A stretch of DNA of 64,000 nucleotides from JAICYJ01 sp963766445 (GCA_963766445.1 CAVXZW010000014.1:158659-222658), one strand, 5' to 3'; counted from the first letter of the stretch, positions 35,492 through 44,624 are shown. Numbers and translations are program-made. Notes: generated by a model not told the origin, from the sequence alone.

Positions 35492-36180
35492 GCCTGTCAG
35501 CCACCCAGCTCGCGGTCGCCTTCGCGGCCGGGGTGGTGTCGGTGCTCTCGCCCTGCGTGTGGCCGCTGATCCCCGGCTACCTGTCGTTCGTGTCCGGCGT
35601 GCCGGCCGGCGCGCTGACCGATCATCGGCGCCGGGTGACGGCCGCGGCCGTGGGCTTCGTGGTCGGCTTCACCGCGGTGTTCACCCTGGCCGGAGCAGGT
35701 TCCGGCGTGCTGGGCGGGCAGTTCCTCGACCACCGCCGCGGGTTGGAGCTGGTCGGCGGCGCCATCGTGATCGCAATGGGCGTGCTGATGCTGCTGCCCA
35801 CCGCGATGCTGCTGCAGCGCGAGTGGCGGGTGCCAGTCCCCCGCCCCCAGCACGGCCCGGCGGGCGCCGCGGCGGCCGGCGCCGCCTTCGCAATCGGCTG
35901 GACGCCCTGCATCGGCCCCACCCTGGGCAGCATCCTCACGATCGCCGGCACCGAGGGGCGGGGAGTGGACGGCGCACTCCTGCTGCTGGTGTACTCCCTG
36001 GGGCTGGGCATCCCCTTCCTGGCCGCGGCGCTGTTCCTGCCGGCCACGCTGGCGGCGGTGCGCCCGCTCCGCGAGCACTGGGCGCTGGTCACGCGCGCCT
36101 CGGGCGCCGTGCTGATCGTTGTCGGCGTGCTGCTGGCCACCGGCCAGCTGACCGAGCTGACCACCCGGCTGGCCCGATAA
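35488..36180 (+). CDS. ccdA: cytochrome c biogenesis protein CcdA
   Basis: The 230-residue protein has six membrane helices and the two conserved cysteines that relay electrons across the membrane, in VVSVLSPCVWPLIPGYLSFV (helix 1) and AIGWTPCIGPTLGSIL (helix 4). It moves reducing power from cytoplasmic thioredoxin to the TlpA-like protein encoded just upstream. Its start ATG overlaps the previous stop. Confidence 0.93.
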   Translation: MSLSATQLAVAFAAGVVSVLSPCVWPLIPGYLSFVSGVPAGALTDHRRRVTAAAVGFVVGFTAVFTLAGAGSGVLGGQFLDHRRGLELVGGAIVIAMGVLMLLPTAMLLQREWRVPVPRPQHGPAGAAAAGAAFAIGWTPCIGPTLGSILTIAGTEGRGVDGALLLLVYSLGLGIPFLAAALFLPATLAAVRPLREHWALVTRASGAVLIVVGVLLATGQLTELTTRLAR

Positions 36181-36183
36181 CGT
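36178..36183 (+). promoter_or_regulatory. -10 element (TAACGT) of the epimerase gene
   Basis: TAACGT overlaps the ccdA stop codon and ends six bases before ATG 36190: an internal leaderless promoter. Confidence 0.5.
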
Positions 36184-36189
36184 GGGCGG

Positions 36190-37257
36190 ATGAAGGTCGT
36201 CTCGGTGGTCGGCAACCGGCCCCAGTTCATCAAGGCCGCGCCGCTCTCGAGCGCGCTTGCCTCCGGCGGCGGGCACGTGCTCGTGCACACCGGCCAGCAC
36301 TACGACGACGAGCTGTCCGACATCTTCTTCCGCGAGCTCGAGATCGACCCGCCGCACCACCGGATCGCCGCCGGCTCGGGCACCCACGCCCAGCAGACAG
36401 CGACCATGCTGGTGGGCCTGGAGCCGGTGCTGCTGGCCGAGCAGCCGGACATGGTGCTGGTGTACGGCGACACCAACTCGACGCTGGCCGGCGCCCTGGT
36501 GGCCGCCAAGCTCCAGCTGCCGCTGGGGCACGTGGAGAGCGGGCTTCGCTCCTTCGACCGGCGGATGCCCGAGGAGGTGAACCGGGTGCTGACCGACGTC
36601 GTCTCCGACCTCCGGTTCGCCCCCAGCCAGGTCGCCGTCGACAACCTGGCGGCCGAGGGCATCACCGACGGCGTCCACCTGGTCGGCGACGTGATGGTCG
36701 ACGTGGCCGAGCATTTCGGGCCCGTGGCGCGGCGCCGCTCGGCGATCCTGGAACGGCTGGCGCTCGACCCCGGCCGCTACGCGCTGCTCACGGCCCACCG
36801 CCAGTCCAACACCGAGGAGGCCGCGCTGCAGCCGCTGGTCGAGGTGCTGGAGGCGATCGGCCGGCAGGTCGTCTTCCCCATCCACCCGCGCACGGAGCGG
36901 GCCCTGGAACGGGCCGGCCTGCTCGAGCGGGCGCAGGCGGCAGCGCAGCTGACCGAGCCGCTCGGATATCTCGACTTCACGGCACTGCTGGCCTCGGCCG
37001 CCGTCTGCCTGACCGACTCCGGCGGCGTCCAGAAGGAGGCCTACCTGTACCGCGTGCCGTGCATCACGCTGCGCGACACCAGCGAGTGGGTGGAGACGGT
37101 CGAGCTGGGCTGGAACCGGCTGGTGGGCCTCGACCCGGAGGCGGTGCGGGCAGCCCTCAACGGCGACCTGCCGCTGCCCGACAGCCATCCGCCGCTGTAC
37201 GGCGACGGCCGCGCCGCCCGCCGGATCGCCGACATCATCGCCGCTTACGGGCCGTGA
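36190..37257 (+). CDS. non-hydrolysing UDP-sugar 2-epimerase (WecB/WbpI type)
   Basis: The 355-residue GT-B fold enzyme has the family motifs GNRPQFIKAAPLS, HTGQHYDDELS, VYGDTNSTLAGAL, GHVESGLRSFDRRMPEEVNR and TDSGGVQKEAYL. It epimerises C2 of UDP-GlcNAc or of UDP-GlcNAc3NAcA. Downstream genes for a 6-dehydrogenase, a Gfo/Idh oxidoreductase and an LbH acetyltransferase suggest the WbpI role in UDP-2,3-diacetamido-mannuronate synthesis rather than the WecB role, but the sequence alone does not separate them. Confidence 0.85.
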   Translation: MKVVSVVGNRPQFIKAAPLSSALASGGGHVLVHTGQHYDDELSDIFFRELEIDPPHHRIAAGSGTHAQQTATMLVGLEPVLLAEQPDMVLVYGDTNSTLAGALVAAKLQLPLGHVESGLRSFDRRMPEEVNRVLTDVVSDLRFAPSQVAVDNLAAEGITDGVHLVGDVMVDVAEHFGPVARRRSAILERLALDPGRYALLTAHRQSNTEEAALQPLVEVLEAIGRQVVFPIHPRTERALERAGLLERAQAAAQLTEPLGYLDFTALLASAAVCLTDSGGVQKEAYLYRVPCITLRDTSEWVETVELGWNRLVGLDPEAVRAALNGDLPLPDSHPPLYGDGRAARRIADIIAAYGP

Positions 37258-37264
37258 CGGCCGG

Positions 37265-37270
37265 TAGCAT
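37265..37270 (+). promoter_or_regulatory. -10 element (TAGCAT) of the nucleotide-sugar dehydrogenase gene
   Basis: TAGCAT ends nine bases before ATG 37280. Confidence 0.45.
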
Positions 37271-37279
37271 CCCCCGCTG

Positions 37280-38545
37280 ATGCCCCGGGAGGTTGCGATC
37301 ATCGGCGCCGGCTACGTCGGCCTGCCACTCGCCGTCGCGTTCGCACAGGCCGGCAAGCGGGTCGTCTGCATCGACACCAGCGCGGCCCGGGTGGCGGCTA
37401 TCGGCCGCGGCGAGAGCGACATCGAGGACGTGCCGGCGAGCACGCTTCGGCCGCTGGTCGACAACGGCATGATCGAGGCGACCGGGGACTACGCGGCGGT
37501 CGCAGATGCCGGCGCGATCGTGATCTGCGTGCCCACCCCGCTGTCGGAGAACCGCGAGCCCGACCTCACGATCGTCCGCTCGGCCACGGCGATGGTGCAG
37601 CCGCACCTGCGCAAGGGCCAGCTGGTGGTGCTGGAGTCGACCACCTACCCGGGCACCACCCGGGAGGAGCTGCGGCCGATCCTCGAGCAGGGCGGCCTCG
37701 AGGCGGGCACGGACTTTCACCTGGCGATGTCGCCCGAGCGGATCGACCCCGGCCGCACCGACTGGACGATCCGCACCACGCCCAAGGTGGTCGGCGGCCT
37801 GACCCCGGCCTGCTCGCAGGCTGCGGTCGACCTGTACGCGAGCTGTATCGAGACGCTGGTGCCGGTCAGCTCCGCCGACGCCGCCGAGCTGACCAAGCTG
37901 CTCGAGAACATCTTCCGCAGCGTCAACATCGCCCTGGTCAACGAGCTGGCGATGCTGTGCGAGCGGCTGCACCTCGACGTGTGGGAGGTGATCGACGCCG
38001 CATCCACCAAGCCCTACGGCTTCATGCGGTTCACCCCCGGCCCGGGGCTGGGCGGTCACTGCCTGCCGATCGACCCCTTCTATCTGTCCTGGAAGGCCCG
38101 TCAGTACGACTTCCAGACCGAGTTCATCGAGCTGGCCGGAAAGGTCAACACGCACATGCCCTACTACTGCGCCGAGCGGATCACCCGGGCGCTCAACGAG
38201 CAGCGAAAGCCGGTGTCGGGCAGCAGGGTGCTGCTGCTCGGGGTGTCGTACAAGAGCGACGTCGGAGACCTGCGCGAGTCGCCGGCCCTGCGCCTGATCG
38301 AGCTGCTGCACGGGATGGGCGCGGAGCTCAGCTACCACGACCCGCACGTGCCCGAGCTGGAGCACCATGGCATCCGGCTGGCCTGCGCCGACCTCGACGA
38401 CGGGGCGCTGGCCGAGGCCGACATCGTCTGCGTCGTCACCTCCCACTCCACGGTGGACTACGGCCGGGTCGCCGAGCGGGCGCCGCTTGTGATCGATTTC
38501 CGAAACGTGGTGCCGCGGGGCCGCGACAACGTGGTGCGGCTGTGA
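37280..38545 (+). CDS. nucleotide sugar dehydrogenase (UDP-GlcNAc 6-dehydrogenase, WbpA-like)
   Basis: The 421-residue enzyme oxidises the C6 hydroxyl of a UDP-HexNAc to a carboxylate with two NAD. The NAD site is VAIIGAGYVGLPLAVAFA. The pattern ESTTYPGTTREEL and MSPERIDPGR is typical of the WbpA/VipA branch. The catalytic cysteine lies in PGPGLGGHCLPIDPFYLSWKA. The C-terminal domain (LLLGVSYKSDVGDLRESPA) is complete. It is followed by the oxidoreductase gene with a GTGA overlap. Confidence 0.9.
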   Translation: MPREVAIIGAGYVGLPLAVAFAQAGKRVVCIDTSAARVAAIGRGESDIEDVPASTLRPLVDNGMIEATGDYAAVADAGAIVICVPTPLSENREPDLTIVRSATAMVQPHLRKGQLVVLESTTYPGTTREELRPILEQGGLEAGTDFHLAMSPERIDPGRTDWTIRTTPKVVGGLTPACSQAAVDLYASCIETLVPVSSADAAELTKLLENIFRSVNIALVNELAMLCERLHLDVWEVIDAASTKPYGFMRFTPGPGLGGHCLPIDPFYLSWKARQYDFQTEFIELAGKVNTHMPYYCAERITRALNEQRKPVSGSRVLLLGVSYKSDVGDLRESPALRLIELLHGMGAELSYHDPHVPELEHHGIRLACADLDDGALAEADIVCVVTSHSTVDYGRVAERAPLVIDFRNVVPRGRDNVVRL

Positions 38546-39555
38546 CGGCGCCCGTGCGGGTGGGGATGGTCGGGCTGGGAGGCTGGGGCAAGAACCTGCT
38601 CCGAAACCTCGGCGCCCTGCCCGAGGCGGAGCTGGCGTGGTGCTGCGACGCCGATCAGGGGAGGCGGGACGCCTACCAGGCCGCCTACCCGGGGGTGCGG
38701 TTCACGGCGGACGTCCAGCAGCTGCTCGACGACCCGGAGCTGGAGGCGGTGGTGCTTGCCACCCCGGTGCCAACGCACTACGAGCTCGCTCGCCGGTCGC
38801 TCGAGGCGGGCAAGCACGTGCTCGTCGAGAAGCCGATGACCTGGCGGGCCGAGGAGGCGAGGGAGCTGCGCGAGGTGGTCAGCGCGACCGGGCTGGTGCT
38901 GATGGTCGGCCATCTGCTGCGGTTCCATCCCGGCGTCGAGAAGCTGCGCGAGCTGATCGACACCGGCGAGCTGGGCACCGTCCGCTACGTCTACGGGAAC
39001 CGCCAGAACCTGGGCGTGATCCGGCCCGACGAGAACGCGCTTTGGAGCCTCGGCGTGCACGACATCTCCGTCGTCCTGCACCTGGTGGACGGCCGCCCGG
39101 TCGAGGTCTGGTCGCGCGGCGAGGCATACGTCCGGCCGAACGTGGAGGACGTCGTGTTCGGCTACATCAAGTTCGACACCGGGCAGGTCGCCCACCTCCA
39201 CCTGTCGTGGCTCGACCCTCACAAGATGCGCAAGATGACCGTGGTCGGCTCCAGGAAGATGGCCGTGTTCGACGACATGGAGGCCGACCGCAAGGTGACC
39301 GTCTACGACAAGGGCGACATCGTGATCCCGTCCGGAGGCATCAGCACCCACACCGGGGACATCACGATCCCCGCCATCTCACGGGAGGAGCCGCTGCGGC
39401 TGGAGGTGCGGGCGTTCCTGGAGGCCGTGCGGTCGGGAACGGTGACGCGGGCCGGCGTGGACGAGGGACTGGCGGTGGTCGAGGTGCTGGAGGCGATGCA
39501 GCGCTCGATCGACGCCGGCGGCGACACCGTGCCGCTGGAGGGCGCCCGCGCATGA
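38542..39555 (+). CDS. Gfo/Idh/MocA family oxidoreductase (WbpB/WlbA-like)
   Basis: The 337-residue protein has an N-terminal Rossmann fold (VGMVGLGGWGKNLLRNLG), the EKP signature in HVLVEKPMTW, and HLLRFHPGVEKLREL. In WbpB/WlbA it oxidises C3 of UDP-GlcNAc-uronate, the step before amination. The gene sits between the 6-dehydrogenase and the acetyltransferase with 4-bp overlaps, supporting that role. The GTG start overlaps the previous TGA. Confidence 0.85.
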   Translation: MTAPVRVGMVGLGGWGKNLLRNLGALPEAELAWCCDADQGRRDAYQAAYPGVRFTADVQQLLDDPELEAVVLATPVPTHYELARRSLEAGKHVLVEKPMTWRAEEARELREVVSATGLVLMVGHLLRFHPGVEKLRELIDTGELGTVRYVYGNRQNLGVIRPDENALWSLGVHDISVVLHLVDGRPVEVWSRGEAYVRPNVEDVVFGYIKFDTGQVAHLHLSWLDPHKMRKMTVVGSRKMAVFDDMEADRKVTVYDKGDIVIPSGGISTHTGDITIPAISREEPLRLEVRAFLEAVRSGTVTRAGVDEGLAVVEVLEAMQRSIDAGGDTVPLEGARA

Positions 39556-40262
39556 TGTGGACGGCCGCCGACGCCCCGAACCTGGTGCTGGCCGAGGGCC
39601 TGGCCGTGCCGGACGACGTCCGGTTCGGGGCCAACGTGACCGTGCACGAGGGCACCGTGATCGGCGCCGGATGCGCGATCGGCGACAACGCCGTGCTGGG
39701 CAAGCAGCCCACCCTGTCGGCGGGGTCGACGGCCAGACGGGGTGAGCTGCCGCCGCTGCGGCTGGGTGACGGCTGCGCCGTCTCGGCCGGAGCGGTGATC
39801 TCGGCCGGCAGCGTGCTCGGCCAGGGCTGTGTGGTGGGCGATCTGGCCACCGTCCGCGAGCGGTGCACGGTCGGCGACCGGGTGGTGATCGGCCGCGGCG
39901 TGTGCGTGGAGAACGACACCGCGATCGGCTCGCGCACGAGGATCCAGTCGAACGCCTACATCACCGCGTACTGCACGCTGGAGGAGGACGTCTTCATCGC
40001 CCCCTGCGTGATCACCACCAACGACAACTTCATGGGCCGCACCGAGCGCCGCCACGACCTGGTGCGGGGCGCGACCATCCGCCGGGCGGCTCGCGTCGGC
40101 GGCGGCGCCACGCTGCTGCCCGGTGTGGAGATCGGCGAGGAGGCGTTCGTGGGCGCCGGCGCCCTGGTGCTGCGCGACGTGCCGCCGCGCAAGGTCGTCG
40201 TCGGGGCGCCGGCCCGGGTGCTGCGCGACGTCGCGGCGGACGAGCTGCTCGAGCCCGCCTAG
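39552..40262 (+). CDS. left-handed beta-helix N-acetyltransferase (WbpD-like)
   Basis: The 236-residue protein is made of hexapeptide repeats (for example VTVHEGTVIGAGCAIGDNAV and VSAGAVISAGSVLGQG), with the loop YITAYCTLEEDVFIAPCVITTNDN that contains the likely catalytic region and the end VGAGALVLRDVPPRKVVVGAPARVL. In the WbpD/WlbB family it acetylates the 3-amino group of UDP-GlcNAc3NA. The aminotransferase (WbpE) that would supply this substrate is not in the window. Two adjacent ATG codons can serve as start. Confidence 0.88.
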   Translation: MMWTAADAPNLVLAEGLAVPDDVRFGANVTVHEGTVIGAGCAIGDNAVLGKQPTLSAGSTARRGELPPLRLGDGCAVSAGAVISAGSVLGQGCVVGDLATVRERCTVGDRVVIGRGVCVENDTAIGSRTRIQSNAYITAYCTLEEDVFIAPCVITTNDNFMGRTERRHDLVRGATIRRAARVGGGATLLPGVEIGEEAFVGAGALVLRDVPPRKVVVGAPARVLRDVAADELLEPA

Positions 40263-41743
40263 CGGACGCGGGCGGTCGCGCCCGAGGGCAGCGCGGCGGC
40301 TGCGGCCACGTTGACGTGGATCACGGGAGAGACCGCGCTCGGCCGCACCAGGCGGAAGCTGACGTCGTGGGCATGGCGCCGGCGCACCGTAAAGGTGCCG
40401 TCCGTCCTCAGCTCGACCAGCCGGGAAGCTGTCTGCCAGGCGCCGCCGGACACCCGGTACTGCAGCTTGACGCGGCCGCTGGGCGGCCTGGGGGCGACCC
40501 GCCCGGTGAGGAAGAAGCGCGAGCCGGCCGTGACCCGCGTCGGCCCGTCGAGCGTGACGCCGAGCAGGCGGAAGTAGGTCGACCTCAGCCCCAGCGCGGT
40601 GTACGCCTGGCCGCCGGTGCGGGTGGCGGTGCCGCCGTTCTTGAAATGCAGCTCGACCGACAGCACCCGCAGCGACGGGCCGTCGATCGAGTGGCGCACC
40701 CATGCCACCCGCGAGTGCGGGAAGCCGAACCGCTGCGCCAGCTCGCTGCGGGTGTAGACCACGGGCGCCCAGGTGTGGTTCGGATTGGCGCCGCCCGCGC
40801 CGTCGTAGCGGTCCCTGACCGGCACGATGTACGGCGGGTTGGACGCGCTGCCCCAGGATGCCGTCAGGCTCGACGTGCGGCCGCCGGAGCTCGACGAGTA
40901 GAAGGCCGTGATCACGCTTCCTCCGTTGCGGAGCACCTGGCCGGCGGTGGCATCGACAGCGTCGTTGGTGCCGGCGTCCTCGCTCTCGATCGGGCAGTAG
41001 GCCTGGCTGCGGGTGTCGGAGTAGGCGTCGAAGTCTCCGGTGCCGCCCATCGTCGCCACCGCATAGCTCCTACCGGCGACCGCCTGGGCGCGCACGGCCG
41101 CCTGCGGCCATGAGCCCGAGACCTCGCAGGGCAGAATGCCGCGGATGTACCCGTCCAGCTTGACCACGTCGACGATCGCCAGCCGGCTGCCGTGCCGGAT
41201 CGACCGCAGCGACCCCCGCCAGTGCTTGCCGGTGTACCCGCGAAGCGTGGAGGTGTCCAGGCGCAGCGGCCCGGCGCTGGGCACGACGCGCACCGAGCCG
41301 GTCAGCCCGCGGAGCACGAAGGCGCCGTCGGCCACGCTCCAGACCCGCTGGGTTCCCACCGTCTGGCCGGGCTCGACCCAGTAGTCGCCTGCCGGCAGCG
41401 GGGAGCTGGAGCCGTCGCCCTCGGCGATCACCGTCACCGGCGCGTCGGCGTGGAAGCGCATCCTGCCGGCGCCGGTCTGCATCAGCACGCGGACGTACGG
41501 CGAGCTGCCCAGCGGCCCCAGGGTGACGTCGTGGTAGTAGTGCTTGAGGATCGCCTCGTAGCCGAAGCCGTGCTGGGCGTAGCCATAGGCCCCCCACTGG
41601 GACATCCCGATGCCGTGGCCCCAGCCGTGGCCGATCTGGGTGAACAGCGTCGCCGCCTGGGCAGGCGCGGCCATCGCCGCCGTTGCACAGACGGCCGCAA
41701 CCAGCGTGCTCAACCGTCGCACCATCACCTTTCCCATCGGCAT
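40259..41743 (-). CDS. secreted SpoIID/LytB-domain protein
   Basis: The protein of about 494 residues has a signal peptide (MVRRLSTLVAAVCATAAMAAPAQA). An N-terminal repeat region (GHGWGHGIGMSQWGAYGYAQ) precedes the SpoIID core (LDGYIRGILPCEVSGSWPQAAVRAQAVAGRSYA, then SSSSGGRTSS). SpoIID is a peptidoglycan lytic transglycosylase in sporulators. In non-sporulating actinomycetes such proteins are likely wall-remodelling enzymes or amidase activators. The start may be ATG 41743, 41737 or 41725. The last has a weak AAGGTG in front. Its stop shares CTAG with the convergent acetyltransferase gene. Confidence 0.85.
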   Translation of the reverse strand: MPMGKVMVRRLSTLVAAVCATAAMAAPAQAATLFTQIGHGWGHGIGMSQWGAYGYAQHGFGYEAILKHYYHDVTLGPLGSSPYVRVLMQTGAGRMRFHADAPVTVIAEGDGSSSPLPAGDYWVEPGQTVGTQRVWSVADGAFVLRGLTGSVRVVPSAGPLRLDTSTLRGYTGKHWRGSLRSIRHGSRLAIVDVVKLDGYIRGILPCEVSGSWPQAAVRAQAVAGRSYAVATMGGTGDFDAYSDTRSQAYCPIESEDAGTNDAVDATAGQVLRNGGSVITAFYSSSSGGRTSSLTASWGSASNPPYIVPVRDRYDGAGGANPNHTWAPVVYTRSELAQRFGFPHSRVAWVRHSIDGPSLRVLSVELHFKNGGTATRTGGQAYTALGLRSTYFRLLGVTLDGPTRVTAGSRFFLTGRVAPRPPSGRVKLQYRVSGGAWQTASRLVELRTDGTFTVRRRHAHDVSFRLVRPSAVSPVIHVNVAAAAALPSGATARVR

Positions 41744-41798
41744 ACGCCCTGCCACCCTGAACCTCCTGGCACCTTCAGCGTCAAGCCACACCCACCGA

Positions 41799-41804
41799 TA
41801 ACCT
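41799..41804 (+). promoter_or_regulatory. -10 element (TAACCT) of lepB
   Basis: TAACCT ends eight bases before ATG 41813, without a Shine-Dalgarno. Confidence 0.5.
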
Positions 41805-41812
41805 GCCTGACC

Positions 41813-42421
41813 ATGAAGCTGCTCGCCATGATCCCGCCCCCGCTCCGGTCAGTCGTGGAGCTCGTGCTGACCCTGGTCGTCGCCGTCGCGATCGCTCTCG
41901 CCGCACAGGCCTACGTCGTCAAGCCCTACCGTGTTCCCACTGCCAGTATGGTACCCACTCTGGAGCCGGGCGATAGGGTGCTGGCCGACCGGATGACGCT
42001 GCGGTTCCGCGATCCGGAGCGCGGCGACATCGTCGTCTTTCACCCTCCGGCCTGCCCGGACGCCATCAGCAACAACGGCGTCTGCGACACCAATCTGATC
42101 TCCAAGCGCACGGGGGTCTCCGACCAGACCTTCATCAAGCGGGTGATCGGGCTTCCCGGAGAGCGGGTGTTCAGCCGGAACGGCAAGGTCTACATCCAGA
42201 AGCCGAACGGCGAGCCGGTGCCCCTCAGCGAGCCGTACGTCAACGGCCAGGAGACGAACATCCCCACCCCGGTCACGGTGCCCAAGGGCTACTACTACAT
42301 GCTGGGGGACAATCGCGGCGACTCGGAGGACTCACGGGTGTGGGGCCCCGAGCCGCGCGAGGACATCCTCGGCATCGCGCGTGTCCGCTACTGGCCGGTC
42401 GACCGCATCGGCATCCTCTAG
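41813..42421 (+). CDS. lepB: signal peptidase I
   Basis: The 202-residue membrane enzyme cleaves signal peptides from exported proteins. One N-terminal transmembrane helix (VVELVLTLVVAVAIALAAQAYV) is followed by the catalytic serine in PTASMVPTLEPGD and the catalytic lysine in FIKRVIGLPGERV. The box MLGDNRGDSEDSRVWG is intact. A short loop with two Cys (PPACPD...NNGVCD) sits between them, as in other actinomycete homologues. Confidence 0.95.
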   Translation: MKLLAMIPPPLRSVVELVLTLVVAVAIALAAQAYVVKPYRVPTASMVPTLEPGDRVLADRMTLRFRDPERGDIVVFHPPACPDAISNNGVCDTNLISKRTGVSDQTFIKRVIGLPGERVFSRNGKVYIQKPNGEPVPLSEPYVNGQETNIPTPVTVPKGYYYMLGDNRGDSEDSRVWGPEPREDILGIARVRYWPVDRIGIL

Positions 42422-42482
42422 CCGGCGGCAGAACAGGGGGTCGAGGCGCCGGTTGGCACGGCTGCGGCCGCTCCCGGCTGGG

Positions 42483-42488
42483 TAGACT
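42483..42488 (+). promoter_or_regulatory. -10 element (TAGACT) of the malyl-CoA lyase operon
   Basis: TAGACT is followed by a leader of about 28 bases that carries GGGGAGG three bases before GTG 42517, so this operon has a ribosome binding site. Confidence 0.45.
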
Positions 42489-42516
42489 CGACTGCGCAGT
42501 CAACCAGGGGAGGTCG

Positions 42517-43443
42517 GTGACGTTGAGGTTGCGCCGCTCGTGCCTTGCGGTACCGGGCTCGTCCGAGAAGATGCTGGGCAAGGCCGCCACGCTCGCGGCC
42601 GACCAGGTGTTCCTCGACCTCGAGGACGCCGTCTCGCCGCTGGAGAAGGTCGATGCCCGGGCCAAGGTGGTCGACGCGCTGCGGACGCACGACTACTCCG
42701 GCAAGGTGCGCGTCGTGCGCGTGAACGGCGTCACCACCCGCTGGTGCCTGGGCGACATCACCGCCGTCGTCGCCGGCGCCGGCGACGTGCTCGACTGCGT
42801 GATGATCCCCAAGGTCGAGGATGCCGGCCAGCTGCACTTCGTCGACCATCTGCTGACGCAGCTCGAGACCGAGCATGAGCTCGACCGCCGGATCGGCATC
42901 GAGGCCCAGATCGAGAACCCCCGAGGCGCCATGAACATCCGCGAGATCGCCGAGGCCACGCCGCGGCTTGAGACGCTGATCTTCGGCCCCGGCGACTACG
43001 CCGCATCGATGGGCGTCGGCCAGATGGTGATCGGCTCGATCGACCCCGAGTATCCCGGCGACCAGTGGCACTGGGTGCTGTCCATGATCGCCACCGCCGC
43101 CCGCGCCCATGGCCTGCAGGCGATCGACGGCCCCTACACCGACATCAAGGATCTGGACGCGTACCGCCGGCTGTGCCGGCGCGCCCGCTCGGTCGGCTAC
43201 GACGGCAAGTGGGTGCTCCATCCCTCGCAGGTCGAGATCGCGAACGAGGAGTTCGCACCCAGCCAGCGGCAGTTCGACGACGCCCGGAGGCTGCTCGACG
43301 CCTACCACCACGCCACCCGGGTGGAGCGGAAGGGGGCGGTCATGCACGAGGGGCAGATGATCGACGAGGCCTCGCGCAAGATCGCCGAGGCGGTCGTGGC
43401 CCAGGGCGTCGCCGCCGGCATGAGCCAGTCCGAGGAGGCCTGA
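42517..43443 (+). CDS. HpcH/HpaI-family CoA ester lyase (L-malyl-CoA/beta-methylmalyl-CoA lyase-like)
   Basis: The 308-residue TIM-barrel enzyme of the CitE group shows FLDLEDAVSPLEK (metal-binding Asp/Glu), IEAQIENPRGAMNIREIA and IFGPGDYAASMG. In the ethylmalonyl-CoA pathway the homologue Mcl1 cleaves beta-methylmalyl-CoA to glyoxylate and propionyl-CoA. The next two genes (acyl-CoA dehydrogenase, MaoC hydratase) overlap by 1-4 bp and would catalyse the two preceding steps. The start is GTG 42517, decided by GGGGAGG. A citrate-lyase-beta role is unlikely because no CitF/CitD genes are present. Confidence 0.85.
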   Translation: MTLRLRRSCLAVPGSSEKMLGKAATLAADQVFLDLEDAVSPLEKVDARAKVVDALRTHDYSGKVRVVRVNGVTTRWCLGDITAVVAGAGDVLDCVMIPKVEDAGQLHFVDHLLTQLETEHELDRRIGIEAQIENPRGAMNIREIAEATPRLETLIFGPGDYAASMGVGQMVIGSIDPEYPGDQWHWVLSMIATAARAHGLQAIDGPYTDIKDLDAYRRLCRRARSVGYDGKWVLHPSQVEIANEEFAPSQRQFDDARRLLDAYHHATRVERKGAVMHEGQMIDEASRKIAEAVVAQGVAAGMSQSEEA

Positions 43444-44624
43444 TGGGCATCCCGCTGGACACCGTGACCGACGAGCAGCGCGAGATCGTCGAGCTGGTGC
43501 GGCAGTTCACCGAGGAGCAGGTGATCCCGGTGGCGAGCCGCTACGAGCGCGAGGACCGGTTCCCCGACGAGATCGTCGACGGCCTCAGGGAGCTCGGCAT
43601 CTTCGGCTTCACGATCCCCGAGGAGTACGGTGGGCTGGGCCTCGACCTGACCACCTATGCGCTGTCGGTCGCCGAGCTGTCCCGCGGATGGATGAGCGTG
43701 TCGGGGATCATCAATACGCACTTCATCGTCGCCGACATGCTGATGCGCGACGGCACGCCGGAGCAGAAGCAGCGGTTCCTGCCCCGGATGGCGACCGGCG
43801 AGGTGCGCTGCGCGTTCTCGATGACCGAGCCGGAGTGCGGGTCGGACGTCCAGGCGATCCGCTCGCGAGCCGTCAGGGACGGCGACGAGTACGTGGTCGA
43901 TGGGCAGAAGATGTGGGTCACCAACGGCCTTCGGTCGGGGGTGGTGGCGACGCTGGTCAAGACCGATCCCGGCGCCCAGCCGGCCCACCGGGGCATGAGC
44001 TGCCTGCTGGTCGAGAAGACGCCGGGAGCCGAGCGCGAGGGCGGGCTGACGATCCCGCCCCAGCTGGAGAAGCTCGGCTACAAGGGCGTCGAGACCACTG
44101 AGCTGGTCTTTGCCGGCCACCGCGTCCCCGCCGCGAACCTGCTGGGCGGCGAGGAGGGGCGCGGGTTCCAGCAGATGATGTCCGGCGTCGAGGTGGGCCG
44201 GGTCAACGTCGCCGCCCGCGGCGTGGGCGTCGCCCAGCGGGCCTTCGAGCTGGCGATCCGCTACGCCCAGGAGCGGGAGGCCTTCGGCCGGCCTATCGCC
44301 CGCCACCAGGGCATCCAGTTCAAGCTGGCCGAGATGGCCACCAAGATCGAGGCCGCGCGCCTGCTGATGCTGTCCTCGGCCCGCAAGAAGGACGCCGGCG
44401 AGCGCTCCGACGTCGAGGCCGGCATGGCCAAGCTGTACGCGTCCGAGATCTGCCACGAGGTGGTCGAGGACGCGTTTCGCATCCACGGCGGGTACGGCTA
44501 CTCCAAGGAGTACGAGATCGAGCGGCTGTACCGCGACGCGCCGATGCTGCTGATCGGCGAGGGGACGAGCGAGATCCAGAAGCTGATCGTCGCTCGCGGC
44601 CTGCTGGCCAGGTACGCCCTGTGA
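43443..44624 (+). CDS. acyl-CoA dehydrogenase (candidate methylsuccinyl-CoA dehydrogenase)
   Basis: The 393-residue FAD enzyme has the acyl-CoA dehydrogenase signatures CAFSMTEPECGSDV and QKMWVTNG, and ends with IHGGYGYSKEYEIERLYRDAPMLLIGEGTSEIQ, which includes the catalytic-base region. Between a malyl-CoA lyase and a mesaconyl-CoA hydratase it probably oxidises methylsuccinyl-CoA to mesaconyl-CoA. Proteobacterial Mcd is longer (about 550 residues), whereas this has the length of ordinary short-chain dehydrogenases, so the assignment rests on context. Its ATG overlaps the previous TGA by one base. Confidence 0.85.
   Translation: MGIPLDTVTDEQREIVELVRQFTEEQVIPVASRYEREDRFPDEIVDGLRELGIFGFTIPEEYGGLGLDLTTYALSVAELSRGWMSVSGIINTHFIVADMLMRDGTPEQKQRFLPRMATGEVRCAFSMTEPECGSDVQAIRSRAVRDGDEYVVDGQKMWVTNGLRSGVVATLVKTDPGAQPAHRGMSCLLVEKTPGAEREGGLTIPPQLEKLGYKGVETTELVFAGHRVPAANLLGGEEGRGFQQMMSGVEVGRVNVAARGVGVAQRAFELAIRYAQEREAFGRPIARHQGIQFKLAEMATKIEAARLLMLSSARKKDAGERSDVEAGMAKLYASEICHEVVEDAFRIHGGYGYSKEYEIERLYRDAPMLLIGEGTSEIQKLIVARGLLARYAL

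Noticed and set aside
36190..41743. Secondary-metabolite or capsule biosynthetic cluster
   Set aside because: Only four nucleotide-sugar genes are present, with no glycosyltransferases, polymerase or flippase in the window.
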